From: Saxidomus purpurata | Lineage: Eukaryota; Mollusca; Bivalvia; Venerida; Veneridae | Length of the DNA: 64,000 bases | Direction: 5' to 3' | NCBI GenBank assembly: GCA_022818135.1 | Contig: JAFMSR010000001.1 | Span: 6,648,369-6,712,368, forward strand | Shown here: in pieces, positions 1-12,480 of the stretch | Layout: each line of letters opens with the position of its first letter | Position numbering within the stretch: the stretch's first letter is position 1 | Notes under the pieces: model-generated | Databases searched by the model: none | Told to the model about the DNA's origin: nothing | What the model saw: only the letters and a program-made list of their open reading frames with translations | Translations under genes and position numbers: made by a program

Positions 1-745
1 TTTGAAAAAAAAATCTTTTTCAGTGAAAAGCATTTATCGATGACCTGTCAAATATTTCATGCCGAACTTAATTGCAAATTTTCACTGAAATAATGAAAGT
101 CAAAGTTATGAATATGAGTTTATGACAGAGGTCGACACAGGTTTCAAAACTGACCGTGTACTGACCCATACATACCAGCTGCGTCCGTCAAAAATCTTGA
201 CCATCGCGATACGAGATATGGGCCAGTGACCAGTACGTCAAAAACTACATTATATTTCATATTTTATTCGAGGTTCGGAATGGCAACATGCGTACATCAA
301 TCATTAACTCATAGGCCACTTGTGCTGAAATATAATTAGAAAATAATTGATAACCCGGACAAAGTGCAGATACATCATTTCCTAGGAGGCAAAAGCATTC
401 TGTCTCACCATGTAAAACCGAGTAAAAGTTGGATTTCAATTATGATAAGTCTAGTCAATGTTTGGTTTTTCCTGAAACAATTAAAAGGTCGTCACATGGG
501 AAAAATAATCTTATATTATAGAGACGCATTTAAAATGTGTCACAAGGGAGCACTAATCTTTAGTAACTTGTAATTTTCAAACATTTGTCGATTTTTTTTC
601 TCTCACCTTTAAAACAGATTCTTATCTTTGTGTGTTTTTTTACTAAAAACAATTTACAGATCACTAGGTTTATTTTGATAGTGTGATGTTATTGTTGAAT
701 TATTAAAATTGAAATAATGATAAAACTTTAAAAAGTGTAAGCATT

Positions 746-748
<3 letters not shown>

Positions 749-779
<31 letters not shown>
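749..779. repeat. (AG)n microsatellite
   Basis: About fifteen uninterrupted AG units, followed by a purine-rich flank to about 800. Confidence 0.95.
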
Positions 780-782
<3 letters not shown>

Positions 783-3700
783 AAAGGAATGAGAGAAAAA
801 AACGGGGAAAATTGGAAATTAAGTCTCTTTTGACATGTTTATGGAAAACAATAATAGAATTGGCGTATACCGTTGAAATAAAATGTGAAGCTTATATTGC
901 GGTGATTATTTACCGTTGCACATACCATATCTAACAACGTTGATGATATAATCTATCATATATGTCTAAGTATTATGCATGTTATATAAAATGGTCGTAA
1001 ATTGTTGATTTCGTTGACCTATTTGCTATATGCTGTCAAGGTAATCTGTAAAGTGAAAATCCAACTATTGTACTTGTTATTTACAAGTGTATTTTAATAT
1101 TAAATACTTTTTTCAAATTAAGAAATAAAATTTCAATTGTATTACATTTTCAAAATTCGTAATTGTTAAAAGTGTAGACAATAGCACCAATAGCATCATT
1201 GTCGTTCTAAGAGGTGATTGCAGTGTAAACCATGATCAGAGGGCATTGAATAAACTTGAAACTTGTTCATGATGACCAGCGTCTTCTTCGGTAGCAAAAA
1301 CAGACAATATCAACATCTTTGAAAATATGCCTTTTATAAAAAAAACATCAACATTATGTTTTGTTTTCTATAAAATCCTTTCTTTTAATGATGTTTTTGT
1401 ATCTCAGTCTGAAATTATATGAAAATCATGTTTATAACTCACAAGCTCATGAAGCTGTATTATAGTATCATACTAATTAAGTTTGTATTTATATCAGCAC
1501 GTTTGTGTGACATGAGGTATAAAACTGTTCGTCTTGTGTGGCCGTTTGATTTACATTGTTAACAATGTACTTTTTCATTGCTAATTTAAATTCCTACACA
1601 TATGTAGCATCTACTGTATATGTAATGCTATCAACATCTTAAAGTAAAGGAGAAAGTACGAGTACGTGTTTCTTATTACGTTATACGATTTATAAACACA
1701 ATGTTACAAGACTGTGGCATAAGAAGGTTCGTATGCTTGCCTGACAATTGCATACTGTGTAATATTAAAGCTATAGATTAAAGCGTAAACTATAAAAGGC
1801 AATTCATTGTTTTGATTGAACTTCAGTTCGGTTTTTGTGTGTGTTTGTGTGTGTCGATGTGCGTATGTGTGTTGTCCTCTTCCGTTCAGTTATGTATATT
1901 CGATTCTGAATTGGGTTTTTTCTGTTAAATCCAGCTTTATTTTGCTTTTACTTTTTATTGTGTAGTCCGGTCTGTTGTTTTTGTTCTGCTCTGTTCTGTT
2001 TTGTTTGTTCTGTTATGTTTATTTCATTTATCTATTTGAACATGTTCTTGTCTACCTTCTAGTGGACAAACTATTCTTGTCCTGGTGCACGTTCGAATTA
2101 ATTTGGTAGGCTAACACGTTAAAATTGACTTGACATTAATACGTCATTAAAATGACACAAACCCGAGATAACTTATTGCCTAAGAGTTATATATAAAATT
2201 TAAATACTTTCAAAGACCCTAACATACACACAAAATTTAGTTTACAATCTTTCAATGCTTCCTTATTGGCGATTTTAATTGGGACTGCCCAAACATAAAG
2301 CCAATGTTAAACATTATAATGATAGTTCTGCATACTAAATTGTATGCATTTTAATGCATCTTTCATGGTTTAACTAAGCGCACTGTAATATGGAACGTAG
2401 TTGTAAATTGTAATTCGTAATGTTTTACTGTTTTCCCCCTGAGGGTAAGTGGAAGTTGTGCACTGAGTTAATAATGCTCATCATTTCGTTTATTGTTATC
2501 TTTGCTGCTTTAGTATAATGCTTAATGACCTTTCAACTGGTCAATATCCATATCAAATTTAACGTTGAGCGTTTCATTCGTTAGGTTTATATTATCAAAT
2601 GGAGGCTTGGAATAAGGAGCATTTTCTTTCAATTTAAATGTATCAATTTAGTTTGACAACGTCAATTTCCAATTACACAATTTGAATTCATGTTATACGT
2701 TTTCCTTTGACTAATGTTGAGTATTAAAAATTGAGATTTTTATAAAGCATCTGTGCAGTGAATGGAATATTATCAAATATATTTGGAAAATATAAGGTAT
2801 TGATTTATACTAATATGATTCTGAATAACAAGTGTTTTATATATATTTAAACTTCTTCATTAAAATGTATGACTTCTCAACGCGTAAGAACATGCATAGC
2901 TTTTTGAAGTCATCCGAATTATACATAGACGTCAAAAAGAGGTGAAGTATGACCAGCTATGAATACTTATTTAATATAAGTTTTAAGATTGCATCCTCTT
3001 TATGAGTAGCGTGACCTACGTTTGACCCAGCATGCCTTTTGAACTTTATTTATCCACATGCCTGCTCTCAGAATAAGTTAACCTCCAAATGCACTTAAGG
3101 TAGACCGTTTGATTTTGTTTTTACAATTGTGTAGGCTATTTGAGCAATATTGGCGGAGTAAATGAAGGCTGACAGATGCTCGAGTGCAGTTGAAAAAACT
3201 ATTTAACATGGTTATAAGAAAATTAGTTCAAGACAGTGTTTTGTGCGCAAAGAAAAATTCTATCAAAGTGATATGAACATCTTTATATGGAATTTGTTGT
3301 TAGTAGACGTAAGTAACTGAATTTATATCTTTTGCACTATTTTTAAGCGTGTGTTCTATGCTGACTTAATATCATTTGCATGTTTGAAGTATTGATGCCC
3401 GATATTGTGGATAAATGCGCAAATCTTTACGATGGTTTGAACCTTAAGTGGTCGATAAAAGAAGCTCAAAGAAAATGTACTCGTTTTGACAGTTTTAACT
3501 AAAATGTACCATATTGTTTTTGATCAGTTATAGATAGTTAAACCGTAATTGCCAACACAAAATGATTAATCATTAGTAAATTTGAGCTCTGTTGCACGTT
3601 TCTCTTAAATCTCGGAAAAAGGCAAAAGAAAATATTTCAAGCTGAGGACGAAACATAGATGACAAACAGTCATTTCGCTTTTTTTAAACATCTTATCTTA

Positions 3701-6668
3701 AAGAGATTCAATTCGTTAGTCGAAGTTAAAGGTCAATTTTGTGGATTTTAAACAAACATTCGTATGTTCGTTAGTAAAATGCACGTAGAAAGACGAAAGA
3801 GATTTGAAGAGAAATTTTATTCTTGGCACGAAGTACAAATTTAGACTAAGTGACCTGACACGAACCTTCACAAAGCTACTTGTAACAAGATCCCTTGCTC
3901 CTGGCTTGTTAAATCAGAAAATAGATTGATTCATTGCATATACCCTCTCAAGCGAAAACTGGCCAGTTCACTGAAAGGAGCATCGATGGGCATTCCATCT
4001 CACCTCTCAACCATTTAACTGCGAGCATATGCTCAATCGTCAGTATCTTGATGGATTTTATATGTAACCTCCTCGTGAAGTGTTTGTGAACACAAAGTTA
4101 ACTACGCATAAAAGAAGTATAAAGATTTGTTCCAAATGAAAAACTTACGATTGTTAACAAGCTACTGAAGTAATAAAATGCTCAATGGTTTATCGATACC
4201 ACTTTGTGAAAGCCAACTCATAGCCTTACGCAACATTTGAGCATGCGCAGCAAGACACCCAATCAGAAATATTCCCTGTCTGAATAGGTATTGAAATCAT
4301 AAAATTAGACCTTGCCCACTTACGAAATTGTGACTAAACGATTGGTTAAATAGTTGATCCTGTTACATGATGTGTTGTTTAATTAAACTTGTATCTATTC
4401 ATAAGGTGACAATTCTCATACGCGTACATGTTTTGGATATTGAATGAACGTTTTATGGATATGACTTTTCGGTGATATAGCTGATAGTATCGAAATGGAG
4501 TGAGTAATGTGTGTGTGCTTTACTTTACCCTGTTTAAGGTATTGTATTTTTATCGTAAAAACAGCTTTGAATACTTTCTTTTTTTTCTTAAACCCATTGA
4601 CGTTACCAAAACTAAACGTGTTTGTGACTTGTTTGGTTATTCTCAAATAACATGTTACATATAGTTACGTGGTCGATAAAACATGTACTGTACGAAATTG
4701 TTCTAAAATACTTTTCTTCTGGAGTGCTCTTGCGTAAATTTGTTACAATCTGCCAGGAAGGCAAATCAAATCAGTGCATTTACTGTGTACTTTCTATTTG
4801 CCTTGCTTTCCGCATATTCATCACACTTTTTTCCTTTATTAACCATTGTTTCCATTTGTAAAGCCACGTATACTCATGGCCATAAAAAAGAGCACATGGT
4901 TCGAACGAGAAAAAGCAGAGTAATCTAAGTATTTCCATGTAGTAAACACTAAGTCGATGAGTGCGATCTTGAATGAATGGAGCGATCATGTGAACAGAAT
5001 GTTGTTTTTTTCTGACTCTCCCACGCATCAGCGATGTTGGCCATTTATCTATGATTTATTTCAGATTTATGAGTGTATTTGTGTACTTGTTAATAGGTGA
5101 TCTTTTCTCATTTTCGATACTTTAATACTATGTAGTAATGCTTTGAACACAAAGCATTTACCATAGCATCTTATTTTTCCGGCCTTGAACTCCCCCACAC
5201 ACAAAAAATCGGTTAACTGGAAATGAAATAAAATCATGGTTAAAGTAATGATCGGCATGTTATATACATTGACATATGTAGCTATATTTCGTTAAGAGAC
5301 TTTGGCATCGATTAGTCAAACTCTTCACAATTGACAAGGGGGTTCTACATCTCAGAATTTTAAAAGTGTATTTGAATGAAAGTAACACTTAAGATGTTAA
5401 TTTAGTTTTTTTTCCTTAATAAGAGCTACAGCGCAGAAAGTATCTGTACCTCTTTTAATTAAATAAGCAGTGAAGCTGGTATAGATAACGATTTGCACTT
5501 AGTCATAAACTTTCATTAAAAAGTCATCAGTTTCAGATTTTATCTATCATGATCAGATTTAAGATATAAAAAATATACCAAAAATAGGAAGTATAACAGA
5601 ACTTGCATTTTATTTATTAGTCGAGTTCTAAGTAAGATTTTTCAATTCTTAGTAGGCTGAAATCTTGTGTTTTGTATTCTGCGATATAAAACGGTTCGAC
5701 TAGGTGACCTTGTGACGAGAAATTGTGATGATTCCTTCGCAGATAAATGTAGTTCAGCTAACTTTTGATGATTAAATTGTCGGAGCATTTTAAAATAAAA
5801 TTAAAGTGGTATTCTTTTCTTTTATCGTTGAATATACCACGTTTCATTGTTCAGATGCTTAGATATTACCAGCTCGGGCTTTGTGACAAAGTAAATATTG
5901 AGTAACAAAAGCAACAGATATAAAGATAGCTTTTTCAGAGGATTAAATAAATGAGAATTGATTAACCCACAGAAGAACGATGAATTATTGATGGTAACTC
6001 ATGATATCACACCATATCTGACACCGCACAGATTGAGTAATATAAGCTTTAACAGCTGCATGTTTAATCAGGGACAGTAGGGAAATTCTATTGTATTACA
6101 AAGAAATATTACTCATGTGCAAAACAAATAGGGAGTATACAGCTTAAACCCCCTGCCTCAGAACAAAAAACAAATCACATTAACATGGTACCGCATGTGT
6201 TTACTTTATTTCATACCATTACCACATACCGTACAGAAATCGATACCATAAAAAATATGAACATGTATAAACCTCTGATCTTTTCAAATAGTCCGAGCAC
6301 TGAAGGTCAAGTGTTGTTTGTATGTCATATTTTCTCGATTTATGAGGCATTATTATGGACTCTTTAATCATGAACTTTTCATGTTTCGTTAAGTTCAGAT
6401 AAAACGACGAAAGTTTGTCAATAACTATTTCTTTGTTTCCTGAAATATGTGCTATTGAAATCTTCAGCAGGGTTAAAATAAATTTCAGTATATTACAATA
6501 GATGTCAAAAGTGGACCAATGCTTTCATGGATACTTTTTGAGATATTTACTTCATTGTCAAAGAATAGTTGAGACAGATATTGAAACATGGTCCTTGATA
6601 AATGAACCTTTGCAATGCCAGTCCTGAACCTGTGATTCCTAGGAGGTTAATGTTTACACTCAGGTAGC

Positions 6669-6722
6669 CAGGATTGTTTCCAGCAATCCAGTTTCCAGTT
6701 TTGGCTGGATTGTTTCCAGCAA
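6669..6722. repeat. short local duplication upstream of the bZIP gene
   Basis: The motif GGATTGTTTCCAGCAA occurs twice about 37 bp apart, separated by a related CCAGTTTCCAGTTTTGGCT stretch. Function unknown; it could be simple slippage. Confidence 0.6.
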
Positions 6723-7429
6723 AGTGGTACTGTCCAACCTGTCCACACTAACACCAAAGGGAATATCAATTTCTGTTTGTGATGGAGAGGTTGTTGCTAT
6801 GTGGAAGCTAGTTTATTCAGATATCACTGCTTTGAGAAATAAAAAAGATCTGTCTTTGAAGAGAAGTTTTTGCTCAAGAAGATTCAGAGGTGTTGTTTAG
6901 AGAGGTTGGACTGATCAAGGCCCTATAGTCTGATTCAGGATTAACATTTTACTATTGCTAGAAAGATATGAAACTGGTTTGCAGTAGCCATCTGTTACAA
7001 AAATTGTAATTTCAATTTTAATGTTTTAAATTATCCAATTGAAGCAGGCCTCATTATTTTCAAGGATAACTTACTTTCTTTAAAACTAAAATGAACAGAG
7101 ACTATTGGATAAGAAATAATATAAACGTGTAACAATAACCTACTGCTGTTATAAACAAATACTGTAATGTTTTGAATTAAAATGAAAAGATACGGATGTA
7201 TCAAACTGTTATGAAAACCAACTGTTTAATAATTAGTGTTATGAACATAGACTGATATGTTTAAACTGTTATGAATAGAAGAAACAAAAATAACTGATCA
7301 GAAATTACATGAACAAGAAACTAAATGAACGTAAATGTATACGATTTTTAGCGCCGGAAACTTTAATGGAAACTGCTTAAAAACTATTATGTTTGGATGA
7401 ATACATGCATTACATTTTTGTTCTAATAA

Positions 7430-7444
7430 TATTTTGTATTTCAG
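7430..7444 (+). promoter_or_regulatory. 3' splice site of the 5' UTR intron of the bZIP gene
   Basis: A T-rich tract ends in TTTCAG at 7439-7444, 37 bp upstream of the start codon. This implies that the coding exon begins at 7445 and that the mRNA has at least one untranslated upstream exon. The exon starts GGTAAG, which looks like a donor, so a very short exon or alternative splicing here cannot be excluded. Confidence 0.65.
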
Positions 7445-7481
7445 GGTAAGACAAGTGTCACGCTGGCGAGACTAAGGTACG

Positions 7482-8738
7482 ATGAGTACTATGGCCTATA
7501 GCGAGATAAACAATGGTATCAAACAGGAGACATCTACACATTTTCATGATTTGTTACACGCCCAACTATCAGCTGAGGACAGCAGAAATATCGACAAGAC
7601 AGACTCTGCCGAGGAGTCCGGGGAGTCCCCTCTCGACTTCTCTATAAAACGTAAATCCACAAGTTACGACGAAGTATCGGGATCAGATTCCTTATCCTCG
7701 CCGGCATCTTCTCTCAATGACACTGGTGGTCATTCGGACGATAGGAAAGGAAGTGATACCGATGGTGTAAATAATAAATCCGGGTCCTCGCATGAATCAC
7801 CCCCAGATCGATCTCCACCATTTCATCATAAACAATTCAAAAGTCACCATATTCGACATAATTTATCGCCCGTCCATGAACGAATTGGTCAGCCAAGACC
7901 ACTTGAACAAGGCCTTCCTCACATGCTCAGTGAGATGCAAATGGGCCTTTCAAACGTAAATATGCTTGCCAGCTCATTTCCTGCGATGGCAGCGTTGATG
8001 GGTCAAAGGCGATATTCTGCTAGTTCAAAAGGGACTCGACCATTTAAAGCTTATCCTAAGGACCCATTAACTGTTCAGATCGAAGGTGGTGCACCAGTAA
8101 TTCCGCAATATTTGACTTCATTTGCAAATTTTGAAAACAGTGCTATTATGCAGGGACTCAATTTATCCTCAGAGGAAGTGTTTAGTATTTATAAACAGCA
8201 GCTACTCGCGCTCAGGGAAAGAGACAAGTACTTAGAAAACCTCAAGTTGTCTCAGGAACAATCAATTAGTAGGACTAGTACATCAACAACCTCATCCTCA
8301 TCCGGGTCATCAGTAGTTCCTTCATCCGTCACATCCATGCATTTATCGGGTCGAAACAATGGCATTAACAATTCAATTCTCGGCAGTTTTCCTTCTCGAC
8401 CTCCTAGTTCAGATTCAACACCAACACCAGCAGGATATGCTAGCGATTCTTCGACTAGCAACAGCATTACCCAGCAGTCAACTGTACCGACTCTTACAGC
8501 TGGCGGAAGGAGAAGACCAAGATCATTACCAGACGAGCAAAAGGACGAAGCATATTGGGAACGAAGGCGAAAAAATAACGAGGCTGCTAAAAGGTCACGT
8601 GATACACGAAGAGCAAAAGAGGACCAAATTGCTATTCGAGCTGCACTCTTAGAACAAGAAAACCTTAAGCTTCGGGTAGAAGTTGCAGCCCTGAAAACAG
8701 AAACAGCGAAACTAAGGTGTATGTTATACAATAGCTAG
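7482..8738 (+). CDS. PAR/Giant/CES-2-type bZIP transcription factor
   Basis: A 418-residue single-exon coding sequence. The last ~60 residues form a basic leucine zipper. The basic region (about 358-382) contains [17 protein letters not shown], with the invariant Asn at 365 and Arg at 373. Zipper leucines sit exactly seven apart at 390, 397, 404 and 411. The [10 protein letters not shown] basic region and the C-terminal LRCMLYNS are typical of the PAR-bZIP/Giant/CES-2 group, which binds RTTAYGTAAY-like sites as dimers in the nucleus. Upstream, [11 protein letters not shown] (about residue 185) looks like the conserved motif of this group, and low-complexity Ser/Thr stretches surround it. PLDFSIKR at residues 50-57 resembles the CtBP corepressor motif PxDLSxK, suggesting repression; that is inference. 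Two starts are possible: Met1 (7482) and Met4 (7491), the latter with G at +4. Bivalve orthologues may be labelled giant-like or hepatic leukaemia factor-like; I cannot decide which. Confidence 0.93.
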   Translation: MSTMAYSEINNGIKQETSTHFHDLLHAQLSAEDSRNIDKTDSAEESGESPLDFSIKRKSTSYDEVSGSDSLSSPASSLNDTGGHSDDRKGSDTDGVNNKSGSSHESPPDRSPPFHHKQFKSHHIRHNLSPVHERIGQPRPLEQGLPHMLSEMQMGLSNVNMLASSFPAMAALMGQRRYSASSKGTRPFKAYPKDPLTVQIEGGAPVIPQYLTSFANFENSAIMQGLNLSSEEVFSIYKQQLLALRERDKYLENLKLSQEQSISRTSTSTTSSSSGSSVVPSSVTSMHLSGRNNGINNSILGSFPSRPPSSDSTPTPAGYASDSSTSNSITQQSTVPTLTAGGRRRPRSLPDEQKDEAYWERRRKNNEAAKRSRDTRRAKEDQIAIRAALLEQENLKLRVEVAALKTETAKLRCMLYNS

Positions 8739-8742
8739 AAAA

Positions 8743-8753
8743 AATAAAATAAA
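8743..8753 (+). terminator. overlapping AATAAA polyadenylation hexamers
   Basis: Two overlapping AATAAA hexamers (8743-8748 and 8748-8753) lie 5-10 nt after the bZIP stop codon. That is unusually close for use, so the real 3' end is probably further downstream. Confidence 0.35.
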
Positions 8754-9083
8754 GATCTGACTTGAGTAAAAATGTGAAAAACGTGAGAGTTAGAAAATTG
8801 CGCAACATCCAGGAGAACAAACTCCTCGTCAGAGTAGATAATCATGAAGTTGGAATTATCAATTAGAGAGTCAGGGATACAGTGCCTACTTGAATGCCCA
8901 AGTACCGTAACAAATAAATGGCTATGGAATCTTTTTTATGTTGCCTACAGTAGCGATGTTCAGAATTTTATGCAATATGATTAATTTCAAGATGAGAACT
9001 ATTGGTTCTTTTTATGTAAGAGTACAAAGTCTGTTAAACTAAAGTGTTCTAACATATCTTGAAAAGTGCTTTGTTTACCGTTT

Positions 9084-9106
9084 TGTAAATAGTTTACATG
9101 TAAATA
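9084..9106 (+). promoter_or_regulatory. two Pumilio-type UGUAAAUA elements, putative 3' UTR
   Basis: TGTAAATA occurs at 9084-9091 and 9099-9106, within a 15-bp tandem repeat (GTAAATAGTTTACAT). UGUANAUA is the known Pumilio/PUF recognition element. The site lies about 350 nt past the bZIP stop in AT-rich DNA, a plausible 3' UTR. Each unit is itself palindromic (GTAAA-TAG-TTTAC), so a DNA-level forkhead-type or other dimer site is an alternative. Confidence 0.4.
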
Positions 9107-11984
9107 GTTTACATATTGTTTTTACAGCTTTTGAGCTCAGGGATGGTTCTAAGGGCTTTAATTTAAATTGAGCTAACAGTAACCTGGCCATACATGTTAT
9201 AGCTCAATTTAGAATAGTGTCCTTAAAGCAGTATATTATATTAATTACATGGTGATGCTCAACTAAAGGTGATATCACATCATTGTATATATATTAATAA
9301 TCATTTAAAACCCATTAACTTACATTGCATGTAAATTATGTATGTTTTATTGGTATTCTGATTTCTAATTTGAGGCTAGGTGGTATTTTGGAGCACATTA
9401 TTGATGACTGTAAAAGGTCCTCTCACACTGTATGCATACGGTTATATATTCGACTAAAACCTTTTGTACCAAAAACACGAAATGGTCAAGTAAATTTACC
9501 TATAGAAATTATTAAGTACAACATAATTCTATTGCAGTTAATCCTCGCTTAGGCGAAAACCGTTGCAACTTATTGGAGTTGTAAATCCAGTTTTTAACTG
9601 TACCAAGTGTTGGTTGTGGTCAAGACCAGTATGCTTTTCGGTAAATACTTTTTTTACAAATTTAAGAGAAGTTGCAGACCTTTTAAACGTAAATGTTGTT
9701 TCAATTCTTTATACACTGTCTTGTTTTGTGTCGCTTAGTTTACATTTACGTGCTTAAACGGCAGCTCTCCAAAATTACGTGATGCATACTTTGTAACCAA
9801 ACAGGTCATAAAGATAATAATCTGATGTCCGTTTAACATTTCCGTTATTTCAAGTACATACTCATAACATGAAGCTTGTGTCGTAAAAGCAAACAAGATT
9901 AAAATAATCAAACTCTGTGTCCACGTTGCTGAAGCAAAGAGTTTGATCTGACGAGTCGATGATGGACTAGGTGTTTTGCTTTAACTGTACATTATCACGG
10001 TATAAGCCCAACGGAGCACAAAATGACCAGCGATTATTTAAGAATAGTTTTAATAGAGATTTTAAATGAACGTTTCGATTCTGACTCCTGATTTCTGTTT
10101 TTGAATCCCGACTGTTAACAAATACTAGCTAGATGTCATTTAGATTCCCAAGTGGTATTGTAACACAATCAAATGAAACTATGTTTATTTCATCACTGAT
10201 GCAACTTTTTTTTATTAATTAAAAAAGGACCTGTTCAAGTCTTTAATTTAAAATACTCTTTCGCTTCAGACTGGCTAAACAGTAAAATAAATATCGAAAT
10301 TGACCAACCAGACAGTGCACAACCTTAAGAACAAAGTTACGTGGAAACAGTATTTTAAGTGTGAAATACAGTTTTTCTTAGTGTTTCATCAAACAGCGGA
10401 TAATCAAAATAAGCATGTGCCTTTGATGGATGTGTATTTTATAAGTCATGGTAACTACATTGTATTTAAATGCCTTGACAGCATTCCAGTGTACATGTAT
10501 GTGTGATTATTTGATAAAACATTTTTAGTCCAGCTCATGTTGTTTGCATGCATTTAACAATCATTTGAAATAGATGTGTATTATTTATTGATATTTCAGA
10601 TCTTATACATTTGCACTTTATTCTGTACAACATTTTTAGCTATAATGTCATGATATTTTTATGATACGGAATATGCCATGATTAGTTAACCTTGTTGTTA
10701 TATGTTTATTACAAAATCCTTCATTATCTTGTTATTCATAATTCCAACAATATTTTAACGTATAAAACAGTAAATGTACAGATATTGGATGTCAGTTTAA
10801 GTTTTCTCATTATAATGTTTGATCTTCATCACCATTTTAATTCTGAACTGGTCAATCGTGCTAGTCAATAACCGGGTATAGTATTTCTGTTGAAGATGTT
10901 TTCTCTCTTCAAATATTTGAGTATGCCAGTATTGATTGAAATATACCATTCATACAAAATACATCAGGTACAAAATGAACAAAGATATTGTAGACAACTG
11001 TACTATAACAGAATTTTCACATGTTCAGAATGAGATTTTTGTATGTTTATAAACTCGAGAGATAACTAGAGAAATATGTCAGATTTTTAAACAGATACTT
11101 GATATCAAATAAAGTATAACCACACTTCAGAGCATCTAAATTCCGTTTAAATTTAGTCAACAATATTGCTTTACGGTCATCAACGAAAAAAAAAAGAATT
11201 TATTTTTAGAACCTCTGCAGCCATTTTTGAATTTTTTGGGATTTTATAAACAAGTAGCTTATGCAAATGTTTGTTTAATAATGTTTTCTTGGTGTTTATT
11301 TAAATTTTACCGTTTCAGCACTTTTATATAACAAATATTGTAATGTGGGTCACCATGTCTTTACATTTTATTTTGATTCCTCGCCATTTGTCAGTCTCTG
11401 CCTTATTCGAATATTTTCAATTTTATATAGTTATGTGAAACTCAGATCGATTTTGAAAAGTTGTTTACGTGTATCCTCTGTACTTGACCTTTAAGTTTAT
11501 AAATTGTCATGACTTTATAAATGATATCATAAGGCTATTTTTACGTAAGGACATCATACAAATATTACATTCTTTGACGATGACAATGCATATTGTGAAG
11601 CTGGCTGAGCAAATTCTATTGACCGGGGCTTTAGTCGATGGGAAAAGTATTTTCAAAGGTTGACAATATGCACTGTTATCCTCAAAGAGTACAATATTTA
11701 TTTAATCATACAGAACTCCTGTACATATTGTTGCAAATTTGCCAGTCAAATTGCTGAATTTTGTCATTTTTATAACTATCTCAAGAGTCAAATGAAAGAT
11801 TTCCAGGAGGATGTCCATAGTTATAGTACAGAAACGTTTTGCAATGCAGTGACATTGCCGATGGATGACAATTAGAATCATTACCTTCTCAGGTTACACA
11901 TAAGCGAAACACAAAAGCGAATAATAAGTTAGTTAATCCTTTGTAAACATATTATATAAATGCATTTTAATATGTACTTTTGCG

Positions 11985-12480
11985 ACGACATTCAGATTCA
12001 AAGATCTGTTATATCCATTGCAATCGACATTCTGGTATGTCCTTTGTAATGGACATTCTTGTATATCCAGTGTAATGACATTCTGCTGAAAGGGCATTCC
12101 AGTGTATTATCATAGGCAATAGACATGCTTTTGTATGTTCTTTGGTGTGGATATTGTAGGGTATTCGAAATTAAGACCATTTTGGTGTAATTGCCAGTCT
12201 ATTGATTTGATGATCAAGTGTATAGAAATTATGGTTAAGCAATTGAAATTGACATTCTAGACAATCTTTTGTACAGACATTCTGGTGTATTGACATTTTT
12301 ATGTAAGGACATTCTGATGTAATAATATTCTAAAAAATGCTCATGTTCTAACATATTCAGAAGTAGAGTACGTAATCTTCGCTGTTCAGTAATACCCTTG
12401 GAATAGTTAAATGTGTTCCTTATACGTAAGTTAACTTTCTCCAAGTAGTAATTTATATATATCATTCAGAATGTCCTTCC
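11985..12480. repeat. degenerate tandem array with GACATTCT motif
   Basis: The phrase (T)GACATTCT followed by a TGTA-rich spacer recurs roughly every 25-45 bp (for example near 12030, 12050, 12077, 12249, 12278 and 12308). The units are too diverged for a clean period. It looks like an old minisatellite. Confidence 0.55.

Larger units (their letters stand above)
1..7429. other. 5' intergenic or intronic stretch without recognised gene
   Basis: No open reading frame with recognisable protein similarity was found; the longest ORFs are short and AT-rich. Visible structure is an (AG)n microsatellite near 749-779, GT-rich sequence near 1834-1872, a local duplication of a TGGATTGTTTCCAGCAA-like motif at about 6670-6722, and a degenerate CTGTTATGAA-type repetition at about 7150-7290. 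The stretch must contain, or lie downstream of, the untranslated first exon of the bZIP gene, because that gene's coding exon begins at a 3' splice site. I could not place the first exon. Confidence 0.6.

Noticed and set aside
8252..8731. 159-aa minus-strand ORF opposite the bZIP gene
   Set aside because: Antisense shadow of the bZIP coding sequence.
11541..11548. TTACGTAA, a PAR-bZIP-type binding site
   Set aside because: A single 8-bp palindrome in AT-rich DNA with no nearby promoter; likely chance.
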